A stretch of DNA of 64,000 nucleotides from Litsea cubeba (GCA_012931725.1 CM022955.1:54377690-54441689), one strand, 5' to 3'; positions 1 to 12,725 are shown, counted from the stretch's first letter. Translations and numbers: made by a program. Notes: a model not told the origin generated them from the sequence alone.

Positions 1-610
1 CTAAAATCAATTCAAACCCTTCGCACATACTTAACCTTTGTGAATGGGTGTCGGTGCCAATTCACCATTCCCTTTAATTTTAACAGTGAGCATTGCTCTA
101 ATTGAAGTAAGATTTTCTTAATTAGATGAGAAGGTGGGATACTAATTTTGAATAGTTTGGATTTAAATAGATCCAGTGGAAACATAAACTTTGCCCTTCA
201 TATATTATTTATCGATTGGCTTCACAACCTTAAATATAATAGCCGAAAACATCTATTCTATATGAGCTTTAGTAGATGACTAATCCACAAAGCCTCATTT
301 CTTAAATAAAATCAAATCCGTACTAATAAGATTTTATTTAATTATTTAACCACAAAGATTTAATTTAAAGATCATTTTAAATGAATTTTCCGCACACATT
401 CCAATACAACCACAGTAAAATAAATTTATGTATAACAGGAAACCGGTGATTCCATCCAAAGACATTCTCCACTCTTAATTTTCTACGGCTTCTCTACCTA
501 GTGGGAATTCTCTATCAATGACATTTACCTAATTTTATTTAACAAATTGTTGCCAATCCAAAAAACTTTTTAAGAAAAATTTTATTTATTTAAAAAAAAA
601 GAAAGATGCA
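1..610. other. AT-rich intergenic DNA
   Basis: No coding region, RNA gene or clear transposon end is visible here. The sequence is AT-rich with short poly-A and poly-T runs. The flanking terminal-inverted-repeat element begins at 611. Confidence 0.6.
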
Positions 611-1526
611 TTACATTTAAATCTTAGAGGATTTTACGGGAGAAATCTCGAAATTTAGCTATTTCTCGCGAAGGATCCCCGCAGATTGTACAGCACAAAC
701 TAGGTCCGTCAGGACTTCTTCCATTTTTTTTGTTAAAGATGAAGGGTGTGACGCAAGCGTCGCTCGTATCTGATAAGAACAATGCTAGCATTACTCTGCA
801 TGATTCTTTTTTTAAACATAGTACTCCCATTGTTTCTTCTTCCTCTTATTTTTTTTTTCCCTCTTCTCCCATATATTTCTCTATCTCTCCCGCTCCATTT
901 TCTCTCAATCATCTTGAAAAAACAGTATCGCACGGTTTATAAAAAAAATTACTATTGACCGACATACCCCGTTTCTTTCTTTTTTCTTTTCATATTCTCA
1001 AGATTTATCTTGAAAAGTAAAAGAAATGGGAAAGAAAAAAAATGGTATACATAACATGGAGGAATGGTTCCAATAACAATCTTATCCTCGTACATTAACT
1101 TGTAGTCGTCCTAACTTTTCCACCGATATGAATAATGGAAAATCTAGAAAACCTATGAATAGTGGAAACCCGTAGGAAAACATAAACTCGCAGCTTTTCC
1201 GTCGATTATGAATAGTGGAAAACCTGTACTCTTAACTCTAGCCTATATATGAACAATGGAAGACCTTTGGTTGAGTGAGAAATGGAGTGGGGCTATCCAG
1301 AAATAGGAAGGAGATGAAGATAAACGTGAGGAGCGACATAGGGTCGCCCAAAAATTTTTTGTGCGACACTATCGTTGCTCAGAAAAAAATATAAGAAATA
1401 TAAGAAATAAAGTAAAACAGTGGCGTGAAACCAAGTTTGTGCTGTACAATCTGCAGGAATCCTTTGCGGGGAATGGCCAAGTTCTATGATTTTTTTTCTA
1501 TAAGATCCTCTAAATCTAAAATGTAA
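611..1526. mobile_element. Non-autonomous terminal-inverted-repeat element (MULE- or MITE-like)
   Basis: Bases 611-705 and 1432-1526 are imperfect inverted copies of about 90 bp. Both contain TTACATTT at the outer edge, then TAGAGGAT, GCAGATTGTACAGCAC and a CAAACT-GGT inner edge, in opposite orientation. The interior has no transposase-like ORF; the small ORFs in it are low complexity. It contains about four degenerate copies of 'gaatagtggaaaacc' between 1131 and 1265. Long inverted ends without coding capacity suit a non-autonomous Mutator-like element or large MITE. I could not find a convincing 8-10 bp target duplication, so the outer limits and superfamily are uncertain. Confidence 0.6.
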
Positions 1527-1552
1527 ACAAAATTACATTAATTAATATTATC

Positions 1553-1635
1553 ATCCTTGTATAATAAAATTAAAAAGCCTTTTTATAAATTCAATCCTTG
1601 CATAATAAAATTAAAAAGCCTTTTTTATAAATTCA
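1553..1635. repeat. Two-copy tandem duplication, about 40 bp unit
   Basis: The unit begins atccttg and ends ttataaattca. It occurs twice head to tail, the second copy having one extra T and a T-to-C change. The rest of 1527-2119 is AT-rich and featureless. Confidence 0.8.
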
Positions 1636-4089
1636 ATGGGCATAATATTCATTATAAATAGATAAACACACATCACAAGAACTTTTATTTATGGGATATT
1701 TCCATACGATCACTAAAAGTAATCGATAACCTCCCTTATTACCAAAGTAACCAAACTACACAATTTTACCTGCACATTCTCAGTATTGTCCGTACGTTCA
1801 CCAAGGCAAAATGTCACTTTTTTCTTTTCTTTTTTGTTTTTTTTTTTGCAATATCACAAATAAGGAGCTGCAATATCGCAATTTAAATATTGTGATCTCG
1901 CATAAAGCGTTATGTTAAAAGTCAACGAATGCGTTTCAATTTAATGTATTAGACCCAAACAAACTCTACTAATTCTGCAAACAACAAACCTCATTCAATA
2001 TTCACATGATTTCATCTCTTATTTACTGAAAGTAGAGATGCAACACTATGATATTCTAGAACTCTTCTTCATCTGCGTGAGGAGCCTAGTCAAGGCCAGT
2101 TCGAGACAATTCGAGGCCTAAAGTGTAACGCCCCAATTCCGGATACCGAGAAAATCGTCAAAGTACCGAAATTGGCACGCTACTTCCCGGAAAATCCGAG
2201 AACTTCCAAGGTCGTAGGTCCGCAGTGAGGTCCAATTTAAAAACTTTTTCATCAACATAATAACAATGGTTAATTGCGGAAGCATGATAGTATAGCGGAA
2301 GCCATATCAGAGATAGCGGAAGCATAAGGTATCATCGTATATATGTCAAATGTAGAAGGGCTGAAGTCCAGCCTAAATGTATGGTGATAACAAATCAAGT
2401 TTAATTACATATTTTTATCACTACCCGTCTCACAACAAAAATCTCTCAAAACCCAGACAAAAGAACACTCAGACCCCTGCAGCTAGTGTCGGCTCTCCAC
2501 CTTCCGGCTCGACCTCATGGTCGGCCGGCCCCCATCCGTAGTCGCCTACTACGGGCACCTCAACGAGTGCGAACGCATCGCCCTCGAACTCGGGGTCAAG
2601 ACCTAAGCACCAAGAGTGGGTCAGATCTAAAGATCTGGCAAGTCACAATATGCAGATAATATAGAATGTATGCATCAAAATGAGTAGAGACATGTATAAA
2701 GTTAAGAGAATAACAAAAGTACATATGCTATGCAGTCGTGCAAGATAACCATGTAGAATCATAATAAACATAACAGTAATAAACATACACAATATGGCAC
2801 ATCCACATAAGCTGGTCACCGCGGGATATTATGCCGCGGCCCTCCCATACTGAACACAGTCGCGGTAGGGGTCCTAAGCTAATGCTAGGGATTACTAACC
2901 CTACAAAATATCATCAACATCATCCACAACGACCGGAACCGGTATCACACCGTCCGTCCCACCAGTGCTCATCATGATAGCCACACAACAAATCTCAATA
3001 GCTCCTACCAGTGATGATCAGTCCAACTGGCTGAGCTTAAATCAACTGAGTGAATGTCTATGCCGACTCGGAAACAATAAAGGTCTGTGTCTGTCTAGGC
3101 TTTACCTTGCGTGAACAAGGTCCTAACAAAAGTCCCTAAGAGGTCCAAGTACTCAATATAAACTGTGGATCATAGTCCAAGTCCAATTCCATCATTGGAT
3201 CCATACCAAGGCCCACCAAATACATGGCCTGATCTATAACAGTCCATATGAGATACAAGTCCATATTCAATGACATATGATCCATTTACAACCTTAATGG
3301 GTCACAAGCCCATACAATCTAACCTCTCCATTCTAGGGTAATTCAAATCCAACTTAGGCCATAAAAAGGGCCCGCCTAGCCACAGACACGGGTCAATGAT
3401 CCACCAAATCAGATTATCGGGTCACCTCTACGTATTCCTAGGTTTAGGTCCTCCATTTTCCATTTAATTAACAGGTATGAGCAATAATAAGGACAATAGA
3501 GTGATAGTCATAGTATGAGGGAGATGAATCTCCAAGTACACGAATCATAGGGAGATAGCAACAGTCCAACCTAGGTAAATGGTCCACTTTCGGATACAGG
3601 TTCATCTCAGGTAATTCGATCTTTAAGTGAAACCACAGATGCTAAGGAATATTGTGTTTGGTGCTTAGAAGTTATGTGCATCATTTGGTAACGTATAAAG
3701 GTCGAATCATCTTAGATTACATAACCTGGACTTTAATTAGTGGACCCCACGAGTCAAGGTTGAGCCGTACCATTGACTCGTGGGTGGCACAGTGATGGAA
3801 GTCTATTTGAATGGTCAATGGGCCCTACATATGATTGCAACAATAGAAATTAGAATCTGGGAAGTGTCACTGTACACAGTGTGCTCAGCCGACCTCCTGG
3901 CCTGGGTGGTCAGCTCGGCACACTGGGACCAGAGAAGGGAAAACACCCTACAGGCAAAGCCTGTTTGTCCAGGACTTCCTGTGAGTTCGGCTAACTCCCT
4001 GGCCGGGGTAGTTGGCCGTGCACACTAAGAATTCTGGTTGAAGGGAATGTCCCAGGTTCTAGTCTCCTTTGTTGAAATCCTGCCTTTTT

Positions 4090-4600
4090 GGAAATCCATC
4101 TCGGAGTTCGGCTAAACAATGGAGCCCAATTGAATACTCAGTTCGGCCACCCAACTCAGTTCGGCAAAGGGCCTAGCTCAGTTCGGCAACCCAACTGAGT
4201 TCTGGAAAATGCATTGAGTTCGGCTAGGCATTGAGATTGGTTTAGCTCTCAGCTCGGTTAAGCACTGAGTTCGGCTAAGCTCGAAGTCCGGTCTGGCACA
4301 GAACCCGGTCTGGCGCTGAGCTCAGTAAAACACTGAGTTCGGCCATAACACTGAGTTCGGCCGTAACACTGAACTCGGCTTTGAGCACAGAGCTCGGCCT
4401 AGACACTTAGCTCGTCTAAACGCGAATCTATCCTAACCATGCTCGGCAGAACTCTGAGTTCGGCTAGTGTTCAATCCAGCCATCGCTGAGTTCGGCCAGT
4501 GCTGAGCTCGGCAGTTGCTGAGCTGCGCTAACGCTGAGCTCGGCAACCGCTGGGCTCTATAAGTGCGGAGCTCGGCCATCGCTGGACTCTGCCCATCTCT
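4090..4600. repeat. Degenerate CTGAGTTCGGC minisatellite within the LTR
   Basis: The motif CTGAGTTCGGC or CTGAGCTCGGC recurs more than fifteen times at irregular 15-30 bp spacing. The same array is split in the 5' LTR, part in reverse at about 10584-10830 and part forward at 12726-12960. One inversion breakpoint lies within it. Confidence 0.85.
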
Positions 4601-5348
4601 CCTATCAGTGTTGTGTTCTGTTACAGAACCCAGTTCTGCGACAGGACATAACTTCTCTTCATTAAGCACAGGAATGGTGGTCCACCTCTGATCAAAATCC
4701 AGATCAAGTAGCCACCCATGGTCGCACAAGCCCCCTCACATAAACGTAGGGTCCTGATCCACCAAGGGTGGTCCTACTTCGATTCCGATCACAACACAAC
4801 GAGGTGGGTTCTCGTCATTCCATCTCCGGAAAACCCATCACTGCAACCCAATTCTCCTGGGTTTCTCCATAGACCATTACAGAAGCAAAATAAATCATTC
4901 CTACATCATCCACCCATCATCAACCGGCCATTGATCATCCAAATGAGGTAATCCCATCCATCAATGGCCAAAGGAACCAAACAAACATGCTCAAGGATCG
5001 ATCTAAACATATATATTACAAATTGGAATTCTACTGCAAATCAAAGGAAGGAAACATGCAATCTAGACTACCAGCACAGTGCACTTGCCTTGATCGATTG
5101 AAGGTAGAAGGAAAAGAAAGAAAACCACAGGGAAAAAGAGAAAAGGTCTCGACAGTAGCTCTTATGGTGCAGGTCGATCTCGGCTGGCCTTCTGTTAAGG
5201 GATTTCTGGGGCGAGGGAGAGAGAGAAGAGAGATTGGAAGAGAGACGAGGGTTCGTTGGAGGGAATTGGGGAAGAAGAAGAGAGAAGAGATTGGAACTTG
5301 AGAGAAAAGGAGATGAACAGTAGTTGTTAGGGCAGGGGGAGGGTTTTG

Positions 5349-5359
5349 TTTATATAGGT
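5349..5359 (-). promoter_or_regulatory. TATA-like box in the 3' LTR
   Basis: On the minus strand this reads CCTATATAAAC. It lies about 340 bp inside the U3 start, a plausible core promoter position. Confidence 0.55.
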
Positions 5360-5699
5360 TGGGTTTTTGGGTTATGGACAAAAATGCCCTTAGGGTTATA
5401 ATAGGATTAGGGTTAGGGTAGAGGGTATTTAGGTCTTTAGGTGGGCTTCTAGAAGATTCTTGGTGCAAAACCCCCCTATAGTAAATACAAAACTCTAGCT
5501 AGGGCCTCTAACAAACTAACTCACTCTAAGAATAACAAAAGACCCCCTATTGACTCTACTAATTACACCACTAGACTAACCCCAGGAAAATACATAACTA
5601 CCCTCACTAAGCCCCATAAATAATATAATTAAAATACTTAGGCTAATATATATAGTATTCAAATTCACATTGAGGGCCCACCAGGGGTGGGGTCTCACA

Positions 5700-5716
5700 T
5701 TCCTCCCTCCTTTAAA
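5700..5716 (-). other. Polypurine tract of the chromovirus
   Basis: On the minus strand AAAGGAGGGAGGAA lies directly before the 3' LTR start TGTGAGACC. This is the usual position for the plus-strand DNA primer. Confidence 0.8.
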
Positions 5717-8700
5717 ACATTTGGTCCCCAAATGTAAAAACAAAGTAGGGACATACCTGCGGTAGAAGATGTGGATAATCTCTTGCCACCTGGTCTCGTA
5801 GCTCCCAAGTAGCCTCCTCCGGAGTGTGATGCTCCCACTGAACCTTCACGAACTGGATGGTTCGGTCCCGAAGCACCTTCTCCTTGGTGTCGATGACGGC
5901 GACTGGTTTGGCGATGTAGGACGCGTGGGTAGGGTCCTCCACATACTTCCTCAACATCGAGACATGGAAGACGTCGTGCACACCCGATAGCTCTGCTGGT
6001 AACTGAAGTCTGTAGGCGACATCTCCAATCCTAGCCTTGATCTCAAAGGGTCCGACGTATCTCCGTGCTAACTTGCCCTTCTCGCCGAATCTGAGGGTGC
6101 CTCGAGCTGGGGAAACCTTCAGGAAGACACGGTCTCCCTTCTGGAACTCGAGTGGTCTGCGCCGATTGTCTGCGTAGCTCTTCTGTCGACTGCGGCTAAC
6201 CTTCAGGTTCTCCACTATCTGACGGATCTTCTCACTGGTGTCGCCGACAATAGATGGTCCATGGAAACTCCTGACACCAACTTCCTCCCAACAGACTGGG
6301 TCTTGCACTTCCTGCCGTACAATGCTTCGAACGGTGCCATCTTGATGCTCGAGTGGTAACTGTTGTTGTAGGCAAACTCACAGAGTGGCAAGGAATCCTC
6401 CCAGTTCTCCTTGTAATCTAGGACACAAGCTCGCAACATATCCTCCAAAGTCTGGTTGGTGCGCTCCGTCTGTCCGTCTGTCTGAGGATGATAGGCTGTG
6501 CTGAAGCTCAACTTGGTACCCAAAGCTCGCTGAAGACTATCCCAAAAGTGAGAAGTGAAGCGTGGATCTCTGTCTGAAACAATCGAAGCTGGAACTCCGT
6601 GCAAAGAGACGATCTTGTCCACGTACAGCTTAGCAAGGATGTCGAGTCCTGCTCTCATCGACACTGGCAAGAAGTGAGCTGACTTGGTCAGCCTGTCCAC
6701 GATCACCCAAATGCCATCACTGCGTCTTCGGGTAGCTGGAAGTCCTGCAATAAAATCCATGGTGATGTGTTCCCACTTCCACTGAGGTATCTCGAGCTGA
6801 TGAAGTAGCCCTGGTGGCTTCTGGTGCTCGGCTTTGATCTGCTGACAGGTCAGACATCTGGCCACATAGCCTGCAATCTCTTTCTTCATGTTGTTCCACC
6901 AGTAGTAGCTCCTCAGGTTCCTATACATCTTGGTGCTGCCTGGGTGAATCGAATATCTGCTGTGGTGTGCATCTGCTAAGATCTGGTCCTTCAGCTCCTG
7001 GATATCTGGTACACACAGCCTGTCCTGGTAGTAAAGCACTCCACCAATCAGTCTGAACTCTGGCCTCTGGTCAATCTGCTCGATCACTCTGACAAGCTTA
7101 GGATCGCTGCGTTGACTGTCCTTGACCTCTCCAAGCAACTCCGGTTCCCATGCGGACATGGTAGCAAGCATAACTCTGTCGCTGAGCGGCTGAAACTGGA
7201 CATCCAAGTCACTGAAGACATCGGTCCACACGCCCTCTGCTGCTAGGAAACTGACTAGGGCGGTCTTCCTTCTCAAAGCATCTGCTACGACGTTCGCCTT
7301 ACCCAGGTGGTATTTGATAGGGAAGTCGTAATCCTTGATGTATTCCATCCAACGCCTCTGACGGTTGTTGAGGTCATGCTGAGTGAACAGGTACTGCCAA
7401 ACTGCGATGATCTGAATGGACTTCGAACTTCTCTCCGTAGAGGTAGTGCCGCCACATCTTCAGTGCGAACACGACTGCTGCAAGCTCAGGTCGCGAGTGG
7501 CATACTTCTTCTCGTGTTCCTTCAGCTGGCGCGATCCATAGGCAATGACTTTGCCCTCCTGCATCAAAACACAACCAAGACCGGTCCCTGAAGCATCGGT
7601 AAAGACAACGAAACCGCCTGTACCAGAAGGTAAAGATAAGATCGGTGCTGACGTCAGTCTCTCCTTCAGCTCTTGAAAGCTGTCCTCGCATGCATCGGTC
7701 CATACGAACGGTACGTCCTTCCTTGTCAGCTTGGTCAAAGGGGCTGAAATCGAAGAGAAACTCTTGACAAATCTGCGGTAGTATCCTGCTAAGCCAAGGA
7801 AACTTCGAACTTCTGTAACATTCTTCGGTCTTTCCCAGTTCACTACTGCCTCGATCTTCGCTGGATCCACTGCTAGGCCGTCTCTGGAGATGATATGTCC
7901 GAGGAAGACTACTTGCTCTAACCAGAACTCACACTTGCTGAGCTTCGCGTACAGCTGGTTATCACGTAGCAACTGTAGAGACGTCCTCAAATGCTGCTCG
8001 TGCTCCTCTCTGGACTTGGAGTAGACCAACACGTCGTCGATGAACACCACTGTAAAGCTGTCAAGATACGGGGCGAAGATCTTGTTCATCAGGGCCATGA
8101 ACACTGCCGGCGCATTCGTCAACCCGAACGGCATCACAAGGAATTCATAGTGTCCGTAACGAGTACGAAACGCTGTCTTCTGCACATCTTGCTCTCTGAC
8201 TCGCAGCTGATGGTATCCCGATCTCAGGTCCACCTTTGAGAAGTACTGCGCTCCCTGAAGCTGATTGAAGAGCTCGTCGATCCGGGGAAGAGGATACTTG
8301 TTCTTCACTGTCGCTTGGTTCAGCTGCCTGTAGTCGATGCACATCCTCATCGATCCGTCCTTCTTCTTCACAAAGAGCACAGGCGCTCCCCAAGGTGACA
8401 TGCTCGGTCTGATGAAGCCCTTGTCTATCAACTCTTGCAACTGGGTCTTCAACTCTCGCAGCTCTGCTGGAGCCATGCGGTAAGGAGCTCTGGAAATCGG
8501 TGCGGTGCCTGGCACAAGCTCGATGGTGAAGTCGATTTCTCTGACTGGAGGCAATCCTGGGATCTCGTCGGGAAACACGTCTGGAAACTCGCAAACGACT
8601 GGGATCTCCTCGACTCCCTTGGACTTTTTGTCCTCTGAGATGAATGCGATGTAGCCTTCGCAACCTGATCTCACTAGCTTCTCTGCCTTCAGTGCTGAAA

Positions 8701-9416
8701 TCAATCTGGTACTGCGTGGCTTCTTCTCGCCTACAAACTCGACTGTGTCGTCTGAACCGTCGATGGTGAGTCTGACTATCTTCTCGAAGCAATCCATCAC
8801 CGCTCGATATCTGGCCAACCAATCCATCCCCAAGATAACGTCGAAGTCATGCATGGGTAACACGATCAAATCTGCAAACATAATGTACTCCCCGATCTGC
8901 ACTCGGCATCTGGGGTGGTAAGTCTGACACACTACCCTCTTGCCCACGGGCGTAGACACAACTAGCGTGTAAGGCAACTCCTCTCCTACCCCACCAAGAA
9001 CTAAAGCAAAAGCAGAAGACACATAGGAATGTGTCGCACCAGGATCAAACAATACTCTAGCAATCTGATCACAAATAGAAAGAGTACCTTCAACGACGTT
9101 CCCTGCAGCTTCGGCCTCCTCATGTGTGAGTGCAAATGCCTGGCCTACAGCCTGTGGTCTCTGCTGCTGTCGCTGCAGTCCATGGGGCCTCTGGTATCGT
9201 CCCCTCTGGTAGTGCTGTCCCCTGGGCTGCTGGGGTCCACGTGCCTGTTGCTGGGCACGGTACTGCTGCTGAGGTGGCTGGGGTGCCGGTGCAATCTGCT
9301 GAAAGGGTGGAGCTGGGGCTGGTGCCCTCGGTGGTGCTGGAAGCTGGAGCATCGGGGCCTGAGGCTGTCCCCCTCTGAATGGGCAAAATCTGGAGATGTG
9401 TCCTGTCTCCCCACAG
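5712..9416 (-). pseudogene. pol: pol of the chromovirus: protease, RT, RNase H, integrase, chromodomain; three frameshifts
   Basis: From 9416 downward come the zinc knuckle, protease (LFDPGATHS), RT (YPLPRIDELF, PFGLTNAP, active site FIDDVLVYS), RNase H (FTDASGTG and HSDHRSL), integrase with HHCC finger and D-D-E residues (MDFIAGLP, SDRDPRF, GQTERTNQ), a GPY/F-like region (YVGPFEI) and a chromodomain-like tail (VKVQWEHHTPEEATWEL). One base is missing near 7490 and one is extra near 7400, so only a short RNase H stretch is out of frame. Another base is missing near 6298, after integrase in a CCC run. These shifts make the copy non-coding for a full polyprotein. Confidence 0.9.
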
Positions 9417-10349
9417 TCATAGCATACTCTGGGCCCACGCTGCTGCTTGCTGCTGAGGCTGCCGCTGATACTGAGGCTGCCTGGCCTGGCCTGCTGGCCT
9501 CTGTCTCTGAAATGGCTGCTGCTGTATGGGCAAGGGCTGCGGTCTGACCAAGGCGGCTCTAACTCGCCTCTGCTGCTGACTGGCCTCTATCCGCTGCAGA
9601 CGCTCCTCTGCCCAATAAGCCCTCCTCAAAGCCTCCTCATAAGTGTGAATCTCAATGCAAGACATGTTAAGCTGAATGTCGTCTCTCAGCCCATCGACGA
9701 ACCGACGGATCCTCTCGGACTCAGGTGTGATCAGAGCCTCTGCAAAACGAGAAAGCTGGGTGAAGCGAACCTCATACTGGTAGACAGTCATACTGCCTTG
9801 CACCAACGCCTGAAATTCCCGCAGCTTGCGGTCTCTGACGCGAGATGGTATGAACTTCCGAAGGAAGTCCGCCCTGAATGCAGTCCAAGCGATCTCGTCT
9901 CCTATCGTCTCGAAATGACGCTGAATCGTCCTCCACCAGTCCTCCGCGACTCCCCGGAACATGTAAGCGGCCAACTGCACTCTCTGCTGACCGGTGCACT
10001 CGAAGACCTTGAAGATCTTCTCCATCCGCACAATCCACTCGTCGGCCACCAGCGGGTCATCGGCGCCAGTGAACTCAGGTGGTCCTCTTTTGAGGAACCT
10101 CTCAAATATGACGTTCGGGTCTGCCTCCCGAACGGATGCCGCTGCTGTGCCTGGCTGAGCCACTCTGTCCATGATGTCCAAGACTTGCGTCTAGAATTGA
10201 GCAAAATCCTCGGCCTGCTGCTGCTGCGCCGAAGCCTGGGCCTCCTGGGAAACGAGGAAGGCCTGTAAGAACCTCTGGAAACGCTGCTCGAAGTCTGGCG
10301 AACTGCCGACTGCTGGTATCATATGTGATGGAGAGCTTTCTCTAGACAT
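9417..10349 (-). pseudogene. gag: gag of the chromovirus, one in-frame stop and a frameshifted 3' end
   Basis: The coding region starts at the ATG at 10349 (MSRESSPSHM), just inside the primer-binding site. An in-frame TAG at 10191-10193, in a context where CAG is likely, interrupts it after about 52 codons. The remainder holds the retrotransposon gag core (motifs FEGFR-like ERFLKRGPPEF, AEDWW, DFLRKFIP, ERIRRFVDGL) and a glutamine-rich tail. A one-base shift near 9425-9445 separates it from the CCHC zinc knuckle (C-x2-C-x4-H-x4-C, CYDCGETGHISRFC, about 9375-9416), which is in the next frame. The protein would package element RNA in virus-like particles, but this copy could not make it whole. 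Confidence 0.85.
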
Positions 10350-10500
10350 CTGTTAAGAGAAAGAAATTAGGTTAGTTTAAGTCCAACACTTAGGACTACA
10401 CTGATTCTACCCGATCCATCGACCCTATACGTACCCCCACACTGAGATCCTCACTACGTCCTAAAGTTTCTAGTGTATTTTATTTCCTAGAGACTTGCCC

Positions 10501-10512
10501 GCTCTGATACCA
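10501..10512 (-). other. Primer-binding site, initiator Met tRNA type
   Basis: On the minus strand TGGTATCAGAGC lies six bases inside the 5' LTR. It matches the well-known plant iMet-tRNA primer-binding motif for about 12 bases and then diverges. Confidence 0.85.
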
Positions 10513-10583
10513 TAAAATTGTAACGCCCCAATTCCGGATACCGAGAAAATCGTCAAAGTACCGAAATTGGCGCGCTACTTCCC

Positions 10584-12725
10584 TCAGTGTTATGGCCGAA
10601 CTCAGTGTTTTACTGAGCTCAGCGCCAGACCGGGTTCTGTGCCAGACCGGACTTCGAGCTTAGCCGAACTCAGTGCTTAACCGAGCTGAGAGCTAAACCA
10701 ATCTCAATGCCTAGCCGAACTCAATGCATTTTCCAGAACTCAGTTGGGTTGCCGAACTGAGCTAGGCCCTTTGCCGAACTGAGTTGGGTGGCCGAACTGA
10801 GTATTCAATTGAGCTCCATTGTTTAGCCGAACTCCGAGATGGATTTCCAAAAAGGCAGGATTTCAACAAAGGAGACTAGAACCTGGGACATTCCCTTCAA
10901 CCAGAATTCTTAGTGTGCACGGCCAACTACCCCGGCCAGGGAGTTAGCCGAACTCACAGGAAGTCCTGGACAAACAGGCTTTGCCTGTAGGGTGTTTTCC
11001 CTTCTCTGGTCCCAGTGTGCCGAGCTGACCACCCAGGCCAGGAGGTCGGCTGAGCACACTGTGTACAGTGACACTTCCCAGATTCTAATTTCTATTGTTG
11101 CAATCATATGTAGGGCCCATTGACCATTCAAATAGACTTCCATCACTGTGCCACCCACGAGTCAATGGTACGGCTCAACCTTGACTCGTGGGGTCCACTA
11201 ATTAAAGTCCAGGTTATGTAATCTAAGATGATTCGACCTTTATACGTTACCAAATGATGCACATAACTTCTAAGCACCAAACACAATATTCCTTAGCATC
11301 TGTGGTTTCACTTAAAGATCGAATTACCTGAGATGAACCTGTATCCGAAAGTGGACCATTTACCTAGGTTGGACTGTTGCTATCTCCCTATGATTCGTGT
11401 ACTTGGAGATTCATCTCCCTCATACTATGACTATCACTCTATTGTCCTTATTATTGCTCATACCTGTTAATTAAATGGAAAATGGAGGACCTAAACCTAG
11501 GAATACGTAGAGGTGACCCGATAATCTGATTTGGTGGATCATTGACCCGTGTCTGTGGCTAGGCGGGCCCTTTTTATGGCCTAAGTTGGATTTGAATTAC
11601 CCTAGAATGGAGAGGTTAGATTGTATGGGCTTGTGACCCATTAAGGTTGTAAATGGATCATATGTCATTGAATATGGACTTGTATCTCATATGGACTGTT
11701 ATAGATCAGGCCATGTATTTGGTGGGCCTTGGTATGGATCCAATGATGGAATTGGACTTGGACTATGATCCACAGTTTATATTGAGTACTTGGACCTCTT
11801 AGGGACTTTTGTTAGGACCTTGTTCACGCAAGGTAAAGCCTAGACAGACACAGACCTTTATTGTTTCCGAGTCGGCATAGACATTCACTCAGTTGATTTA
11901 AGCTCAGCCAGTTGGACTGATCATCACTGGTAGGAGCTATTGAGATTTGTTGTGTGGCTATCATGATGAGCACTGGTGGGACGGACGGTGTGATACCGGT
12001 TCCGGTCGTTGTGGATGATGTTGATGATATTTTGTAGGGTTAGTAATCCCTAGCATTAGCTTAGGACCCCTACCGCGACTGTGTTCAGTATGGGAGGGCC
12101 GCGGCATAATATCCCGCGGTGACCAGCTTATGTGGATGTGCCATATTGTGTATGTTTATTACTGTTATGTTTATTATGATTCTACATGGTTATCTTGCAC
12201 GACTGCATAGCATATGTACTTTTGTTATTCTCTTAACTTTATACATGTCTCTACTCATTTTGATGCATACATTCTATATTATCTGCATATTGTGACTTGC
12301 CAGATCTTTAGATCTGACCCACTCTTGGTGCTTAGGTCTTGACCCCGAGTTCGAGGGCGATGCGTTCGCACTCGTTGAGGTGCCCGTAGTAGGCGACTAC
12401 GGATGGGGGCCGGCCGACCATGAGGTCGAGCCGGAAGGTGGAGAGCCGACACTAGCTGCAGGGGTCTGAGTGTTCTTTTGTCTGGGTTTTGAGAGACATT
12501 TGTTGTGAGTTGGGTAGTAATGAAAAATATGTAATTAAACTTGATTTGTTATCACCATACATTTGGGCTGGACTTCAGCCCTTCTACATTTGACATATAT
12601 ACGATGATACCTTATGCTTCCGCTATACTATCATGCTTCCGCAATTAACCATTGTTAATATGTTGATGAAAAAGTTTTAAATTGGACCTCACTGCGGACC
12701 TACGATCTTGGAAGTTCTCGGATTT
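10584..12725. other. Inverted segment inside the 5' LTR
   Basis: This block is the reverse complement of about 2192-4354 in the 3' LTR. Direct homology stops after 'gctacttccc' and resumes at 'gaactcggctttgagc'. About 3 bp at one breakpoint and 15 bp at the other are missing relative to the 3' LTR. One example is the 82-codon ORF at 3780-4028 on plus, which reappears on minus at 10910-11158. Confidence 0.93.

Larger units (their letters stand above)
2125..5699 (-). repeat. 3' LTR of the chromovirus (3575 bp)
   Basis: It has TG...CA ends and abuts the TAAAG target duplication on one side and the purine tract on the other. Reading on the minus strand, a TATA-like box lies only about 340 bp from the start, so most of the LTR (about 3.2 kb) is R/U5, that is, transcribed leader. 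This copy keeps what I take to be the original order, because the other LTR contains part of it reversed. Confidence 0.93.

Noticed and set aside
3780..4028. 82-codon ORF present twice (also at 10910-11158 on the other strand)
   Set aside because: Both copies lie in LTR sequence and the duplication follows from the LTRs and the inversion. No domain or coding evidence was seen.
9447..10268. 273-codon plus-strand ORF
   Set aside because: It is the opposite-strand shadow of the chromovirus gag, which has clear gag motifs on minus.
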